Origin: Zea mays | Taxonomy: Eukaryota > Streptophyta > Magnoliopsida > Poales > Poaceae | Direction: 5' to 3' | Length of the DNA stretch: 64,000 nt | Assembly (NCBI RefSeq): GCF_902167145.1 | Contig: NC_050097.1 | Coordinates: 169,104,923-169,168,922 of the forward strand | Shown here: positions 32,700 to 44,426 of the stretch, piece by piece | Layout of the letters: the number at the start of each line of letters is the position of its first letter | How positions within the stretch are numbered: the stretch's first letter is position 1 | Notes under the pieces: model-generated | The model's input: the letters and a program-made list of their open reading frames with translations, nothing else | Told to the model about the DNA's origin: nothing | Database searches by the model: none | Position numbers and translations under genes: made by a program

Positions 32700-33225
32700 C
32701 TAAACCGGTGGCGCTTTCCCACCGATGTTAAGGACGTTGCCGCCACTACCCTTGCTGCCACTACCCTTGCCTCCACCGCTGCCTCCATCGTCGCCATCAT
32801 CGCCGCCCTTGCCGCCATCGCCATCTCCATCGCCGCCTTTGCCGCTGCCATCATCGCCGTCCTTGCTGCTACCGCCCTTGCCCTTGCCACCAACGCCATT
32901 GCCAACCTTGACATCTGTGCCACCCTCATCGCCACAATCGTACCCATCCTCGTCACCCCTCCTCCTCCTCGGACTCCTCCGAGTCATCGAGGTCAGCCCG
33001 CTCGAGGCCCCGAAGGTAGGCCCTCTCTGTCGTGGACAACCCCATGGAGTCGTCCATTCAAACGGAAGATGATGAGGGGGGAGTCAGCGGAGGAGTCCTC
33101 TCGTCGGAGAGCTCCGAGTTGCCAAAGTCCTGCCGTTGTCGGAGGACGCTTCCTCTTGTCACCTCTGTCCCTCTTGTCCTTCTTCCTGTCGTTGCCGTCC
33201 TTGTTTTCTGCCATTGGAGTGGAGA
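32700..33225 (-). pseudogene. Gly/Asp/Lys-rich coding relic of unknown function
   Basis: On the minus strand an ATG near 33212, behind a pyrimidine-rich leader, starts MAENKDGNDRKKDKRDRGDK. In other frames it continues with GNSELSDERTPPLTPPSS and TERAYLRGLERADLDDSEES, and then a Gly/Asp/Lys-rich repeat region (GKGGDGDGDGGKGGDDGDDGG) ending in IGGKAPPV and a TAG at 32700. Two frame changes and an early TGA separate the parts. I do not recognise the protein. It could be a host gene fragment or the start of another element's gag; E7 was inserted 40 bp upstream of its ATG. Confidence 0.5.
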
Positions 33226-33266
33226 AAGGGATAGCAAGGAAGTGGAAATGAAGACGAGTGAATAAG

Positions 33267-34255
33267 TGAAAGTTGCCTAGAGGGGGGGTGAATAGGCAAA
33301 TCTGAATTTTATAAACTTTAAGCATAACTACAAGTCGGGGTTAGCGTTAGAAATATAATCGAGTCCGAAAGAGAGGGCGAAAACAAATCACAGGCAAATA
33401 AGAGCGGATGACACGGTGATTTGTTTTACCGAGGTTCGGTTCTTGCAAACCTACTCCCCGTTGAGGTGGTCACAAAGACCGGGTCTCTTTCAACCCTTTC
33501 CCTCTCTCAAACGGTCACTTAGACCGAGTGAGCTTTCTCCTTAATCAAACGGGTCGCTTAGACCCCACAAGGACCACTACAAACTTAGTGTCTCTTGCTT
33601 TGATTACAAGTGTCTTGAGAATAAGAATGGGGAAGAAGAAAGCACGATTGCAAAAGCCAAGCGACAAGAGCGACAAATAACACACGGATCACTTTCTCTC
33701 TTAAGTCACTAATCACTAATGATCATTTGTCTCAATTGTGGAACTTGGAGAGATTGGAGGCTTTGATTGTGTCTTGGAATGGATTGCTAGCTCTTGTATT
33801 GAATGTTGAAGGTTGGAATGCTTGGATGAAGTGAATGGAGGTGGTTGGGGTTATATTTATAGCCACCAACCACTTCCTAGCCGTTGCTCCATTTCTGCCG
33901 ACCGTGGACGGTCCGCGCCCTTGGTCCAGACGGTCCGCCCCTGTACATCAATGGCTAAAATCGCAACGGTCAGCAGTAACGACTATATCAACGGCTATAA
34001 TGCATTAAATGCGTCGTCAGATGTCAGATAAAGGCAGTCGCGGACGGTCCGGTCGTGCACCCTGGACGGTCCGCGAGGACGCTATAATTCATTTTACCGA
34101 ACCCGTCACCTTCGGGTTTTTCGGTTCCTCACCTACCGGACGGTCCGCGCCTGAGGTCGGACGGTCCGCGCGTGGTCTTGGACGGTGCTTGCTCTTCCAT
34201 CGGACGGCCCGCAGTAGAGACATGTGTTTTTGCATTGGTTCTGTCCGAGGGTCAT
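33267..34255 (-). repeat. E7 3' LTR, outer part (left of E8)
   Basis: Starts (as reverse of the LTR end) TGAAAGTTGCCTAGAGGGGGGGTGAATAGGC. A TATA box on the minus strand is near 33852-33862 and GGACGGTCCGCG palindromes occur at 33905-34200. With 44427-44673 the LTR is about 1236 bp. Confidence 0.9.
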
Positions 34256-35707
34256 TGTAGCATCCCAAAAATTCAAATCCTGAAATTTTCTGAAACTCGC
34301 TCTAAATTCAAAATGAATTTCAAATTTCATTTCAAAATGTTTGTTTGCGAGTTGATATTAGCAAATAAAATATAGTGGTCTATATTCTCTCCAAAATCCT
34401 CCTCCAAATATCCTACAAATATTTCCCCAGTGATCCCCCTCAAATTCTTTCCAGAAATACTGTCCAGATATTTCCCCAGTGATCCCCCTCAAATTCTTTC
34501 CAGAAATATTGCCCAAATATTCCACCAATATATCTCCAAGTATTTTCTTCCTAAGAAATACCTTCATAATCATTTTTCAAGTCCCTACAAATATTTTCTT
34601 CATAACTTTTCTCATGCTCATACATATACGTATGCCTCCGGTGTCATACGGTGAGCTCTACAAGCTAATTACACTCATATAAGACAAATACATGCTAATC
34701 TCCCACTAATCCTCTCATCCTCCCACTAATCCTCTCATCCCTCCCCCTAATCCCCCACCATGGCTATAAATAGAGGGGCGAGGGCCTCCTCTCATCCCAC
34801 CCCAAGCCATTTCATGGCAACTCTCTCCCCCCACACCACACCATGTTCCACACAAGCACACACTAGCGCAAGGATCGTTCGGTCGTTCTTCGATCGTTCG
34901 TCCCCCTGTTCTTAGTTTGTTCGTTCGTTCATCCGATCGTTCGATCGTTCGTTCGATCGTTCGTCCGTTCGTTCGCCCAAATAATTTTTTTCCTGCCGTT
35001 ATGCTGTCGAAATTCCGATCGTTCGTTCGTTCGATCATTCGATCGTTCATCGTTCGTTCATAGTTCCTATTCATCGTTCATCGTTCGTTCATAGTCTCTA
35101 TTCATCGTTCTTCCGGATAATCTTTGTCCTGTCGTTATGCTGCCGAAATTCCGATCGTTCGTTCGTTCGATCGTTCGTCCGTTCGTTCGTCCAAATAATC
35201 TTTTTCCTGTTGTTATGCTGCTGAAATTCTGATCGTTCGTTCGTTCGATCATTCGATCGTTCATCGTTCGTTCATAGTTCCTATTCATCGTTCATCGTTC
35301 GTTCATAGTCCCTATTCATCGTTCTTCCAGATAATCTTTGTCCTGCCGTTACGCTGCCGAAATTCCGATCGTTCGTCCGTTCGTTCATAGTCCTATTTAT
35401 CGTTCATCGTTCGTTCATACGACTATTCACCGTTACTATTCATCGTTACTATTCACCAACACTATTCACCATCGTTACTATTCATTGTTACTATTCATCA
35501 TCGCTACTATTTATCATCGTTACTACTCATCGATGATATTTATAGCAACTTTTTGGTTGTCACTATTCATCGTTACTATTCATCGTTACTATTCATCGAT
35601 TAGCCGATCACCCCAAATTTCAACTACTCATACATCATGTTGTCTAGTCCACCTAAGACCAGCCAGACCCATATTCCAGTCATACGAACTCCGGTGACTG
35701 TGATTTT

Positions 35708-35784
35708 CCTTCCAGTAGGGAACTTCCCATCTCGTCACCCATCCCAGGTTTCTCCAAGTTTAGCACACTTAACTTTGAGATTCC
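35708..35784 (-). other. 5S rRNA-like module in the E8 5' LTR
   Basis: Minus-strand 77 bp equivalent to 4505-4581. It keeps AGTTAAG, GGGATGGGTGAC and TGGGAAGT with a few substitutions (GTGTGCT for GCGTGCT). Confidence 0.72.
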
Positions 35785-36021
35785 TTTGAACCAGGCTTCC
35801 AAACTCAGATTCCAATAATTCTTGTTTCTAAATTCTTATCAAACTATTCCCTATCCAACCATGTCATCCCTTAAGCCTGGTCCATATTCCAGAAAAACTC
35901 CTAAAATACTCTTGTCCTATATTCTGCCTATAACTCTCCTGTTCATACTAAGTCAGACGATTCATTCGTCACTATTCTCACCAACAGTGAACTTCACTGT
36001 GCTACACCACATACACTCAGC

Positions 36022-36029
36022 TATAAATA
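36022..36029 (+). promoter_or_regulatory. Second TATA box in the E8 LTR, absent from E2
   Basis: TATAAATA inside a 16-17 bp segment between CACATACAC and the AGCTACC block. The E2 copy lacks the segment. Both E8 LTRs have it (42656-42663 in the 3' LTR). Confidence 0.6.
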
Positions 36030-37799
36030 CACCTAGCTACCCTCTCCCTCTCCACACACACTCAACACCCTCAACCAAGGCAAACACCCCACCCACTCAG
36101 TTACTCCGCTCTGCCGGCTACACGCATAGTGTCGCTTCGCCTCCAGTCCACCCTCCTGGTAAGCACCTCCGCTCCACCAGCAGTAATATCACAACACCAC
36201 ATGACACAGATTCTACTCAAGACTCTACCCATCCATATATCGCTATTCTGACCACTATACTAAATATTTGTTGGTATACTTGCTGGTTTGTATGTTTGCT
36301 TGTTCATGTTGCATAGTTATCGGAGCGTTCGTGTCGTCTCGTGGAGGCCAGATCTGCAAGTCTACACCAGGCGGTGGAGCCAGAAGCCAGTTCCGCGAGC
36401 TCTCCTTCCCCCTTCGCCGGATAAGCACGACAAGCTCACTGGATCCCTTTGATGCATAAATTACCTATGTTTTTCAACCACAACCCTCAGCCTGTTATTT
36501 TATGCATGATATGATTTTGAGGTAAGTTATTATGGCCACCCAAGCCGCTTGCCGCAATCAATCCTTAATATATTTGTTACAAATGATTTGAGAAAGGGTG
36601 TGAGTTTTCAAAAGAAAATGCTTTTCAAAATGTGTATGATGAAGGGTTTTCACCCTTATCACCTTGTGAGTGGGATAATCAGGGACTCCCTGGTTTAGGG
36701 GAGGGCCTAAGGTGATGGCTCAGCTGGTTTAGGCGTGAGCAGAAGGATTGTCCCCTCGTATAAGGACCGGTTTGTCATCTTTCACTACCTGTACTCATGA
36801 TAAGTACAACCACTCGAGACTGTGTGGGCAGTCACTCAATCTGAACTCGTACGGTCCAACCCTAGGGTTATGAAGGCTGGGGAGCACCGGGAGGATAAGG
36901 AGGGGGAATGTTTTGTCCGGTTTGGACATGGCGGTGGCCTGACTCCTTCCGGTACAACCGTTAAGGTTAGGACGTGCGAGGAAAGAAAGAGATTCATATT
37001 CGGGTCTCACTAGCTATGAGATCGCAGAGCCGGACTAGTGGGTAAAGTGTACACCTCTGCGCAGAGTTTGAAAACCTATTCGAATAGTCTGTGTCCACAG
37101 GAATGGACGAGTCTGGTATGGTATGGTATGGTATGGCAATTAATGTTTTGTTTTCCAAAAAAGGGTGCGTTTGAGAAAAGTGGTTTTTAAAAGGTTCGGC
37201 GGTTGAGCCGTGAGCTATGATGGACGGGAAGTCCAGTAGCTGTTTTTGAAAATGAAAACCAGTGGGAACTGTTGAGATACCTGGATGGTTTAGTCCAGGG
37301 GATTTTGTTATAATACTGAAAAACTTCCTGCTCCTTTTGGAGAGGATGCGCTTTGCAAAAATACAAAATGTTTTTCAAAACAACTCTGCATAAAATATTG
37401 CTGTTTCTGCAAAATATCCTGAGCTCCACATATTCCATGCATTATATCTGATTTCTCCATTTCGCGGGTGAAGGTGGGCTGCTGAGTACGTTTGTACTCA
37501 CCCTTGCTTATTTGTTGTTTTTTCAGAAAAAGGAGATCGGGTAAGAGTTACGATTGTTCCCAACCTTGCCTGTGGCTGTTGGACCACTGATTTGTTTCAC
37601 TGCGTATATCAGGCTGCTTTAGCCCCACTTTGATGATATGTCCCGAGTTGTGGACCAACTCTTAAAGTTGATCGCCACCTTTATAGGTTTGTCTCGTTTA
37701 AGCAGATCTGGAATCATCTGATGTATAAATGTGTTTACTAGCCTCCTGGGACTAGTAATTGTATCACATTTGAGTCCCAGAGGATTGGGACGCTTCAGG

Positions 37800-37810
37800 T
37801 GGTATCAAAG
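37800..37810 (+). promoter_or_regulatory. E8 primer binding site (initiator Met tRNA type)
   Basis: TGGTATCAAAG two bases after the 5' LTR, one mismatch from the usual TGGTATCAGAG. Confidence 0.85.
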
Positions 37811-37944
37811 CTGTTAGGTTGGCCGCAGGACGTAACCCTTAGCCTGATCAAAAGTTTTTGAGTCCAAACTATTTTTTAAAAAAATCTTGCTCTCATCCCT
37901 TCATTTCAAAAATGCTTTCCCCCTTTCCTTCTCTCAGAAGTCAG

Positions 37945-39033
37945 ATGGAGGTCCGTTGCCAAACTAGCTTTTGCCAGAATGAAGATGGTTTCCCCAAGTT
38001 GTTGAGAGCATGCACAGTTCGCCTCGGAATCAGGAGCCAGCCAGAGTATGATTGTCGTGAATTCGTCGAGCATGGCACAGAGAAGTGTGTCATGACTGTA
38101 TACATTGGATCTAGTCCGCACCATGTGGAATGGAGTGTCACTGCTGCTGGGCACAGATACAAAGACACCTGCTAAGTCGTCGCCCGCAAGGCATTGAGGA
38201 CCCTATGTCAGATCTATGAAGAAGAAGTGGCCGACACACCGCTCAGATTCTTTCCGCCCTTTCAGAGAGACCGTCCCGCTTGGATGGCCAGGATGCGTTC
38301 ATTGGAACGGCAGCAGCTGCTTGAGGATGACCCCACAGTCGTGTACCTCACTGCATACCTGCTCACCCTGGATGCGCAGTATGATTTCTTGGCTCGACAC
38401 CACCGTCAGATGATTGCCCGAGCAGAAGATGCAGAGAAGCTCAACCGTAAGCTCCATGTGGACCTCACCACAGCTCAAGCCCGTGTAGCTGCCTTGGAAA
38501 GTCGTGAAGTCATTGCTGTTGAAGCCCTGAAGCAAGCCAAGGATGAGCATGTACAGAAGTTGATGGAGACCTACTTGGTAACCCATAGCCAACGTAGAGC
38601 CCTGCGGATCCAAGAGCCCGCTTCATCCAACCTAGTTCAATCTGTCAGAGATGAAGATCCCCAGATTCTTGAAGGTCACCCGGTCTCTATCAGAGGAGAG
38701 AAGAAGGCTTGGGAACTGCCGGAAGGAGCCATAGTCTTGGAAGGAATTCCAGTCTTCCCTCAGGCTATGAATAAGCAAGAGCACCTCGAGTCCTCCCAAG
38801 ATCCCCCGCCAGAGTTGTTTGAGCCCCTCACCATGAAGAAGATTCCAGCACCATCCCTTGAGATCAAAGAAGAAGCTGCAAGCACCCCACCAGCACCGCC
38901 GCCCTCTGAGGAGTTACAAGAGCCAGTCCAGCTTGAAGAAGAGTTCAACCCCGTGTTGCCATCTCAGTCGCCGCCAGAAGAAGTCATCAACATCAGCTCC
39001 CTCTTGACCCATCCAGGAGATGTCTCAGATTGA
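37945..39033 (+). pseudogene. E8 protein: dsRNA-binding-like domain plus coiled coil, one internal stop
   Basis: A frame of about 362 codons from the ATG at 37945 (alternative ATG 37912) to the TGA at 39033, with a single TAA at 38173-38175. Residues about 13-95 have the layout of a double-stranded-RNA-binding fold: FPKLLRACTVRLG, PEYDCREFVEHG, a beta stretch around CVMTVYIG, then GHRYKDTC and, after the stop, VVARKALRTL in place of the usual Lys-rich second helix. Residues about 145-220 are a heptad-rich coiled coil (AEDAEKLNRKLHVDLTTAQA). The C-terminal 130 residues are rich in Pro and Glu. No zinc knuckle or enzyme motif. It may serve as a gag-like RNA-binding protein; this is inference from pattern only. 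Confidence 0.6.
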
Positions 39034-40090
39034 AGTTGTGTGCAAGCCTCGCCAGAAGAGAAACTGCCAGATCTGAAGTTAGTTATGCCCAATCCTCTGC
39101 ATGCATTGGGTAGTGAAGTTTTTCTTCACTTTGGCTAGAGCCCTGCATGTTTGAAAGGTAATCGTGTAGACACGTGTTTTGCAAAACTCTAATTGTGTGG
39201 CCCTCTAGGGCATTTCAAAATGAATTTTGCTTGATGTTTTCTCCCTTTTGAGTGCATATGTGATGCTTTAACGTTAGTGCTCATAAGTCGTATTTAAGCA
39301 TAGTTCTCAGTTCAGGAGCCAAGTAATAGTAGTTATGCTTAGCCCCCCGAATCTGAGTAGTCCGTACTTTGGAAAAACTCTATTCTTCCCTTATTCAAAA
39401 CATTTGATTTGTTTGTGCTTATCATTGCTGAGCTTGTGTGTTTTCTTTTCGTTTTTCTTAAAAAGGTTTTCTCTAAAAACATAGATCACAAATTAGAGCT
39501 AATCCTTACCTTATGCTTCCATTCTCATCTTAACCCATCTGAAGAGAAAAGTGTCTTACCCAAGAAGATAGCGGGAAGCTTACCCTTGAAGCCTGGAATA
39601 AGCTACAGAAGGAACCTGTCCAGCTGCTCAGTCAAAAGGACCGACCGTGAGAATCAAAGCACTGCCCCTGAGTCAAAGCAAACAGGAAAAGAGGACAGAA
39701 GAAGTTATTACCATACAGAGAGGCAAAGATTCTTGGAACCAGAGACCACAAACATCAGGGTCATCGACCCCACCACTCACCCGTGCCCCCCGCACGCGTG
39801 CCGCCCCCTTTGCAGCGCACTACCGCCACCCACGCCCCCTTTGCAGCGCACCCACCGCCGCCATCATGGCCGGCACCAGGCCCCCCTTCCCCTCCGTCGC
39901 ACCTGTTGCCACATAGCACCTACTCCATCACCACTACTCCGCAACCGAACACCAACGCTCGCCTATAAAACTCCCCCACCAGCTCCTTCAACCCCCATCT
40001 CACTCAAAGCAAAGCACACACCTGATAAAAATCTCCTCTACCAAATCGCAAGCAACTCCATTTTTCCACTCCTTCGCCCCTAAGATCACA
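39034..40090 (+). other. E8 internal non-coding stretch
   Basis: No supportable gene. A 224-codon open frame (39409-40083) turns into low-complexity Pro/Thr/Arg-rich sequence and looks accidental, driven by CCACC/GCACC repeats around 39770-40010. Confidence 0.5.
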
Positions 40091-40222
40091 ATGCTTGGTG
40101 ATTCTTGGGTTGAAGACTGTTGTACATGGTTCATAGTCTTCGGTTTCCTCCTCTGTATGATGGTAATACTCTTTGATAGAATCCTCCAGTGGGAAGAGAA
40201 AAGAGAAAGAAAGGGTCAGTGA
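40091..40222 (+). CDS. 43-codon micro-ORF with one predicted membrane segment (E8)
   Basis: ATG at 40091, TGA at 40220-40222. The peptide has an acidic start (MLGDSWVEDCC), a continuous hydrophobic stretch at residues 12-28 (TWFIVFGFLLCMMVILF) and a basic C-terminus (EEKRERKGQ). It lies 0.6 kb before the 3' LTR in an element without pol. Whether it is translated is unknown; composition and membrane layout are the only support. Confidence 0.4.
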   Translation: MLGDSWVEDCCTWFIVFGFLLCMMVILFDRILQWEEKRERKGQ

Positions 40223-40845
40223 AAAGAAGATAGTGAAGAGAAGATACGAAGAAGGTTCTCCCAGAATCAACCCTGTGTCAGTCATCTCTCCGCAGCCTGC
40301 TCAAGCAGCAACAGCAGAAGAAGGCCCCGTAACACTCTTGTTATGAGGTACTTCAAGGAGTTCAAATTCCCAAGATTCAAGAGTTCTACCCTCATTCTTT
40401 TTAAGTGGGGTAGTGTTCCAGTAAGGTTCCTGCTATGGAGAAAAAGAAGAAGGCCTGTAGCAAGCTTGTGGAGGACCCGATCATCCAAGCATATAAGTTT
40501 CTGGATGAGAAGTGGTCACCCAAGTTCTGTTGATGAAGCACTAGAAGACCAATCAATGAAGGAATCCCTGTGGGAGTTCGCAAGAGAAAGGTTTGTGTGT
40601 TGGCATCGATGCTTCTTCAATAAGCCAGCTGCCAAGCGAAAGCTAGAAGCCTGAAGATGATCTTTGAGTAGCCAGAATCAGTGTTTGCAATCAGCAACCG
40701 GATGCTCCTGAAAGGCCAGATTTTGTTGAAGTTCCATCTCCTCGAAGAGTCTGCAAAGTGAAGATATGTAGCTGAAGTAAAGCTATACCCATAACCCTTC
40801 TAAGCCGAATCTCGAGGACGAGATTACTTTTAAGTGGGGTAGATT
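40223..40845 (+). other. E8 3' region with duplicated polypurine tract
   Basis: Short open frames without clear protein character. The tract CTTTTTAAGTGGGGTAG occurs at 40398-40414, and a near copy CTTTTAAGTGGGGTAG lies at 40828-40842 right before the 3' LTR. The latter is the likely plus-strand primer. Confidence 0.7.
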
Positions 40846-43800
40846 TGTAGCATCCCAAAAATTCAAATTCTGAAATTTTCTCAAACTCGCTCTAAATTCA
40901 AAATGAATTTCAAATTTCATTTCAAAATGTTTGTTTGCGAGTTGATATTAGCAAATAAAATATAGTGGTCTATATTCTCTCCAAAATCCTCCTCCAAATA
41001 TCCTACAAATATTTCCCCAGTGATCCCCTCAAATTCTTTCCAGAAATACTGTCCAGATATTTCCCCCAGTGATCCCCCTCAAATTCTTTCCAGAAATATT
41101 GCCCAAATATTCCACCAATATATCTCCAAGTATTTTCTTCCTAAGAAATACCTTCATAATCATTTTTCAAGTCCCTACAAATATTTTCTTCATAACTTTT
41201 CTCATGCTCATACGTATACGTATGCCTCCGGTGTCATACGGTGAGCTCTACAAGCTAATTACACTCATATAAGACAAATACATGCTAATCTCCCACTAAT
41301 AATCTCATCCTCCCACTAATCCTCTCATCCCTCCCCCTAATCCCCCCACCATGGCTATAAATAGAGTGGCAAGGGCCTCCTCTCATCCCACCCCAAGCCA
41401 TTTCATGGCAACTCTCTTCCCCCCCCACACACCCACTCCATGTTCCACACAAGCACACACTAGCACAAGGATCGTTCGGTCGTTCTTCGATCGTTCGTCC
41501 CCCTGTTCTTAGTTTGTTCGTTCGTTCGTCCGATCGTTCATGGTTCGTTTGTCCATTCGTCCGATCGTTCGATCGTTCGTCCGTTCGTTCGCCCAAATAA
41601 TCTTTTTCATGCCGTTATGCTGCCGAAATTCCGATCGTTTGTTCGTTCGATCATTCGATCGTTCATCGTTCGTTCATAGTTCCTATTCATCGTTCATCGT
41701 TCGTTCATAGTCCCTATTCATCGTTCTTCTAGATAATCTTTGTTCTGCCGTTATGCTGCCGAAATTCCGATCGTTCGTTCGTTCGATCATTCGATCGTTT
41801 GTTCGTTCGTTCGTCCAAATAATCTTTTTCCTGCCGTTATACTGCCGAAATTCCAATCGTTCGTTCGTTCGATCATTCGATCGTTCATCGTCCGTTCATA
41901 GTACCTATTCATCGTTCATCGTTCGTTCATAGTCCCTATTCATCGTTCTTCCATATAATCTTTGTCCTGCCGTTATGCTGCCGAAATTCCGATCGTTCGT
42001 TCGTCCGATCATTCGATCGTTCGTCCGTTCGTTCATAGTTCCTATTCATCGTTCATCGTTCGTTCATACGGACTATTCACCATTACTATTCATCGTTACT
42101 ATTCAACGACACTATTCACCATTGTTACTATTCATCATCGTTACTATTTATCATTGTTACTACTCATCGATGATATTTATAGTAACTTTTTTGTCGTTAC
42201 TATTCATCGTTACTATTCATCGATTAGCCGATCACCCCAAATTTCAACTACTCATACATCATGCTGTCTAGTCCACCTAAGACCAGCCAGACCCATATTC
42301 CAGTCATACGAACTCCGGTGACTGTGATTTTCCTTCCAGTAGGGAACTTCCCATCTGGTCACCCATCCGAGGTTTCTCCAAGTTGAGAACGCTTAACTTT
42401 GAGATTCCTTTGAACCAGGCTTCCAAACTCAGATTCCAATAATTCTTGTTTCTAAATTCTTATCAAACTATTCCCTATCCAACCATGTCATCCCTTAAGC
42501 CTGGTCCATATTCCAAAAAAACTCCCAAAATACTCTTGTCCTATATTCTGCCTATAACTCTCCTGTTCATACTAAGTCAGACGATTCATTCGTCACTATT
42601 CTCACCAACAGTGAACTTCACTGTGCTACACCACATACACTCAGCTATAAATACACCCAACTACCCTCTCCCTCTCCACACACACTCAACACCCTCAACC
42701 AAGGCAAACACCCCACCCACTCAGTTACTCCGCTCTGCCGGCTACACGCATAGTGTCGCTTCGCCTCCAGTCCACCCTCCTGGTAAGCACCTCCGCTCCA
42801 CCACCAGTAATATCACAACACCACATGACACAGATTCTAATCAAGACTCTACCCATCCATATATCGCTATTCTGACCACTATACTAAATATTTGTTGGTA
42901 TACTTGCTGGTTTGTATATTTGCTTGTTCATGTTGCATAGTTATCAGAGCGTTCGTGTCGTCTCGTGGAGGCCAGATCTGCAAGTCTACACCAGGCGGTG
43001 GAGCCAGAAGCCAGTTCCACGAGCTCTCCTTCCCCCTTCGCCGGATAAGCACGACAAGCTCACTGGATCCCTTTGATGCATAAATTACCTATGTTTTTCA
43101 ACCACAACCCTCAGCCTGTTATTTTATGCATGATATGATTTTGAGATAAGTTATTATGGCCACCCAAGCCGCTTGCCGCAATCAATCCTTAATATATTTG
43201 TTACAAATGATTTATGAAAGGGTGTGGGTTTTCAAAAGAAAATGCTTTTCAAAATGTGTATGATGAAGGGTTTTCACCCTTATCACCTTATGAGTGGGAT
43301 AATCAGGGACTCCCTGGTTTAGGGGAGGGCCTAAGGTGATGGCTCAGCTGGTTTAGGCGTGAGCAGAAGGATTGTCCCCTCGTATAAGGACCAGTTTGTC
43401 ATCTTTCACTACCTGTACTCATGATAAGTACAACCACTCGAGACTGTGTGGGCAGTCACTCAATCTGAACTCGTACGGTCCAACCCCAGGGTTATGAAGG
43501 CTGGGGAGCACCGGGAGGATAAGGAGGGGGAATGTTTTGTCCGGTTTGGACATGGCGGTGGCCTAACTCCTTCCGGTATAACTGTTAAGGTTAGGACGTG
43601 CGAGGAAAGAAAGAGATTCGGATTCGGGTCTCACTAGTTATGAGATCGCAGAGCCGGACTAGTGGGTAAAGTGTACACCTCTGCGCAGAGTTTGAAAACC
43701 TATTCGAATAGTCTGTGTCCACAGGAATGGACGAGTCTGGTATGGTATGGTATGGTATGGCAATTAATGTTTTGTTTTCCAAAAAAGGGTGCGTTTGAGA

Positions 43801-44421
43801 AAAGTGGTTTTTAAAAGGTTCGGCGGTTGAGCCGTGAGCTATGGTGGACGGGAAGTCCAGTAGCTGTTTTTGAAAATGAAAACCAGTGGGAACTGCTGAG
43901 ATACCTAGATGGTTTAGTCCAGGGGATTTTGTTATAATACTGAAAAACTTCCTGCTCCTTTTGGAGAGGATGCGCTTTGCAAAAATACAAAATGTTTTTC
44001 AAAACAACTCTGCATAAAATATTGTTGTTTCTGCAAAATATCCTGAGCTCCACATATTCCATGCATTATATCTGATTTCTCCATTCCGCGGGTGAAGGTG
44101 GGCTACTGAGTACGTTTGTACTCACCCTTGTTTATTTGTTGTTTTTTCAGAAAAAGGAGATCGGGTAAGAGTTACGATTGTTCCCAACCTTGCTTGTGGC
44201 TGTTGGACCGCTGATTTGTTTCACTGCGTATATCAGGCTGCTTCAGCCCCACTCTGATGATATGTCCCGAGTTGTGGACCAACTCTTAAAGTTGATCGCC
44301 ACCTTTATAGGTTTGTCTCATTTAAGCAGATCTGGAATCATCTGATGTATAAATGTGTTTACTAGCCTCCTGGGACTAGTAATTGTATCACATTTGAGTC
44401 CCAGAGGATTGGGACGCTTCA
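40846..44421 (+). repeat. E8 3' LTR
   Basis: 3576 bp, TGTAGCATCCC to GGGACGCTTCA, followed by GTCAT. TATA boxes at 41356-41363 and 42656-42663. It is collinear with the 5' LTR but differs by small indels in the TTCGTTCG and GAATAGT repeat regions. Confidence 0.93.
42332..42408 (-). other. 5S rRNA-like module in the E8 3' LTR
   Basis: Minus-strand 77 bp equivalent to 4505-4581. GTTAAGCGT, GGATGGGTGACC and TGGGAAGT are kept. Confidence 0.72.
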
Positions 44422-44426
44422 GTCAT

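Larger units (their letters stand above)
34256..37797 (+). repeat. E8 5' LTR
   Basis: 3542 bp, TGTAGCATCCC to GGGACGCTTCA. It contains a TATA box at 34755-34762, long runs of TTCGTTCGATCG simple repeat (34870-35430), GAATAGTAACG-type repeats in reverse (35430-35600), the antisense 5S-like module (35708-35784), a second TATA box at 36022-36029, and a TATGG microsatellite near 37118. A GTACGTTTGTACTCACCC-like block lies near 37488. Confidence 0.93.
34256..44421 (+). mobile_element. E8: complete non-autonomous retrotransposon with 3.5 kb LTRs (gypsy-type)
   Basis: 10166 bp flanked by GTCAT at 34251-34255 and 44422-44426. The two LTRs (3542 and 3576 bp) enclose only 3048 bp: a Met-tRNA primer site, one main protein frame, a short transmembrane-type frame, and a polypurine tract inside a GAGGACGAGATTACTTTTAAGTGGGG block of the sort seen before gypsy 3' LTRs. 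No gag zinc knuckle, protease, reverse transcriptase or integrase is present, so it must borrow them. A Tekay/Xilon-like affiliation is possible but unproven. E2 is another copy of its LTR. Confidence 0.92.

Noticed and set aside
32660..32720. CACTACA motif near the E6 break as a CACTA transposon end
   Set aside because: Occurs within an ACC/ACT simple repeat and lacks a matching inverted terminus or 3-bp duplication.
34870..35430. TTCGTTCGATCG-rich tract as a CRISPR-like or satellite array
   Set aside because: Irregular simple sequence repeated in both E8 LTRs; no constant repeat-spacer structure.
36714..36740. tRNA-like A-box (TGGCTCAGCTGG) in the E8 LTR, also at 43337-43360 and reversed in E2
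   Set aside because: No B-box at the right distance and no cloverleaf or acceptor stem; GGTTCGAAGGAATCC in E2 is on the other strand and about 0.9 kb away.
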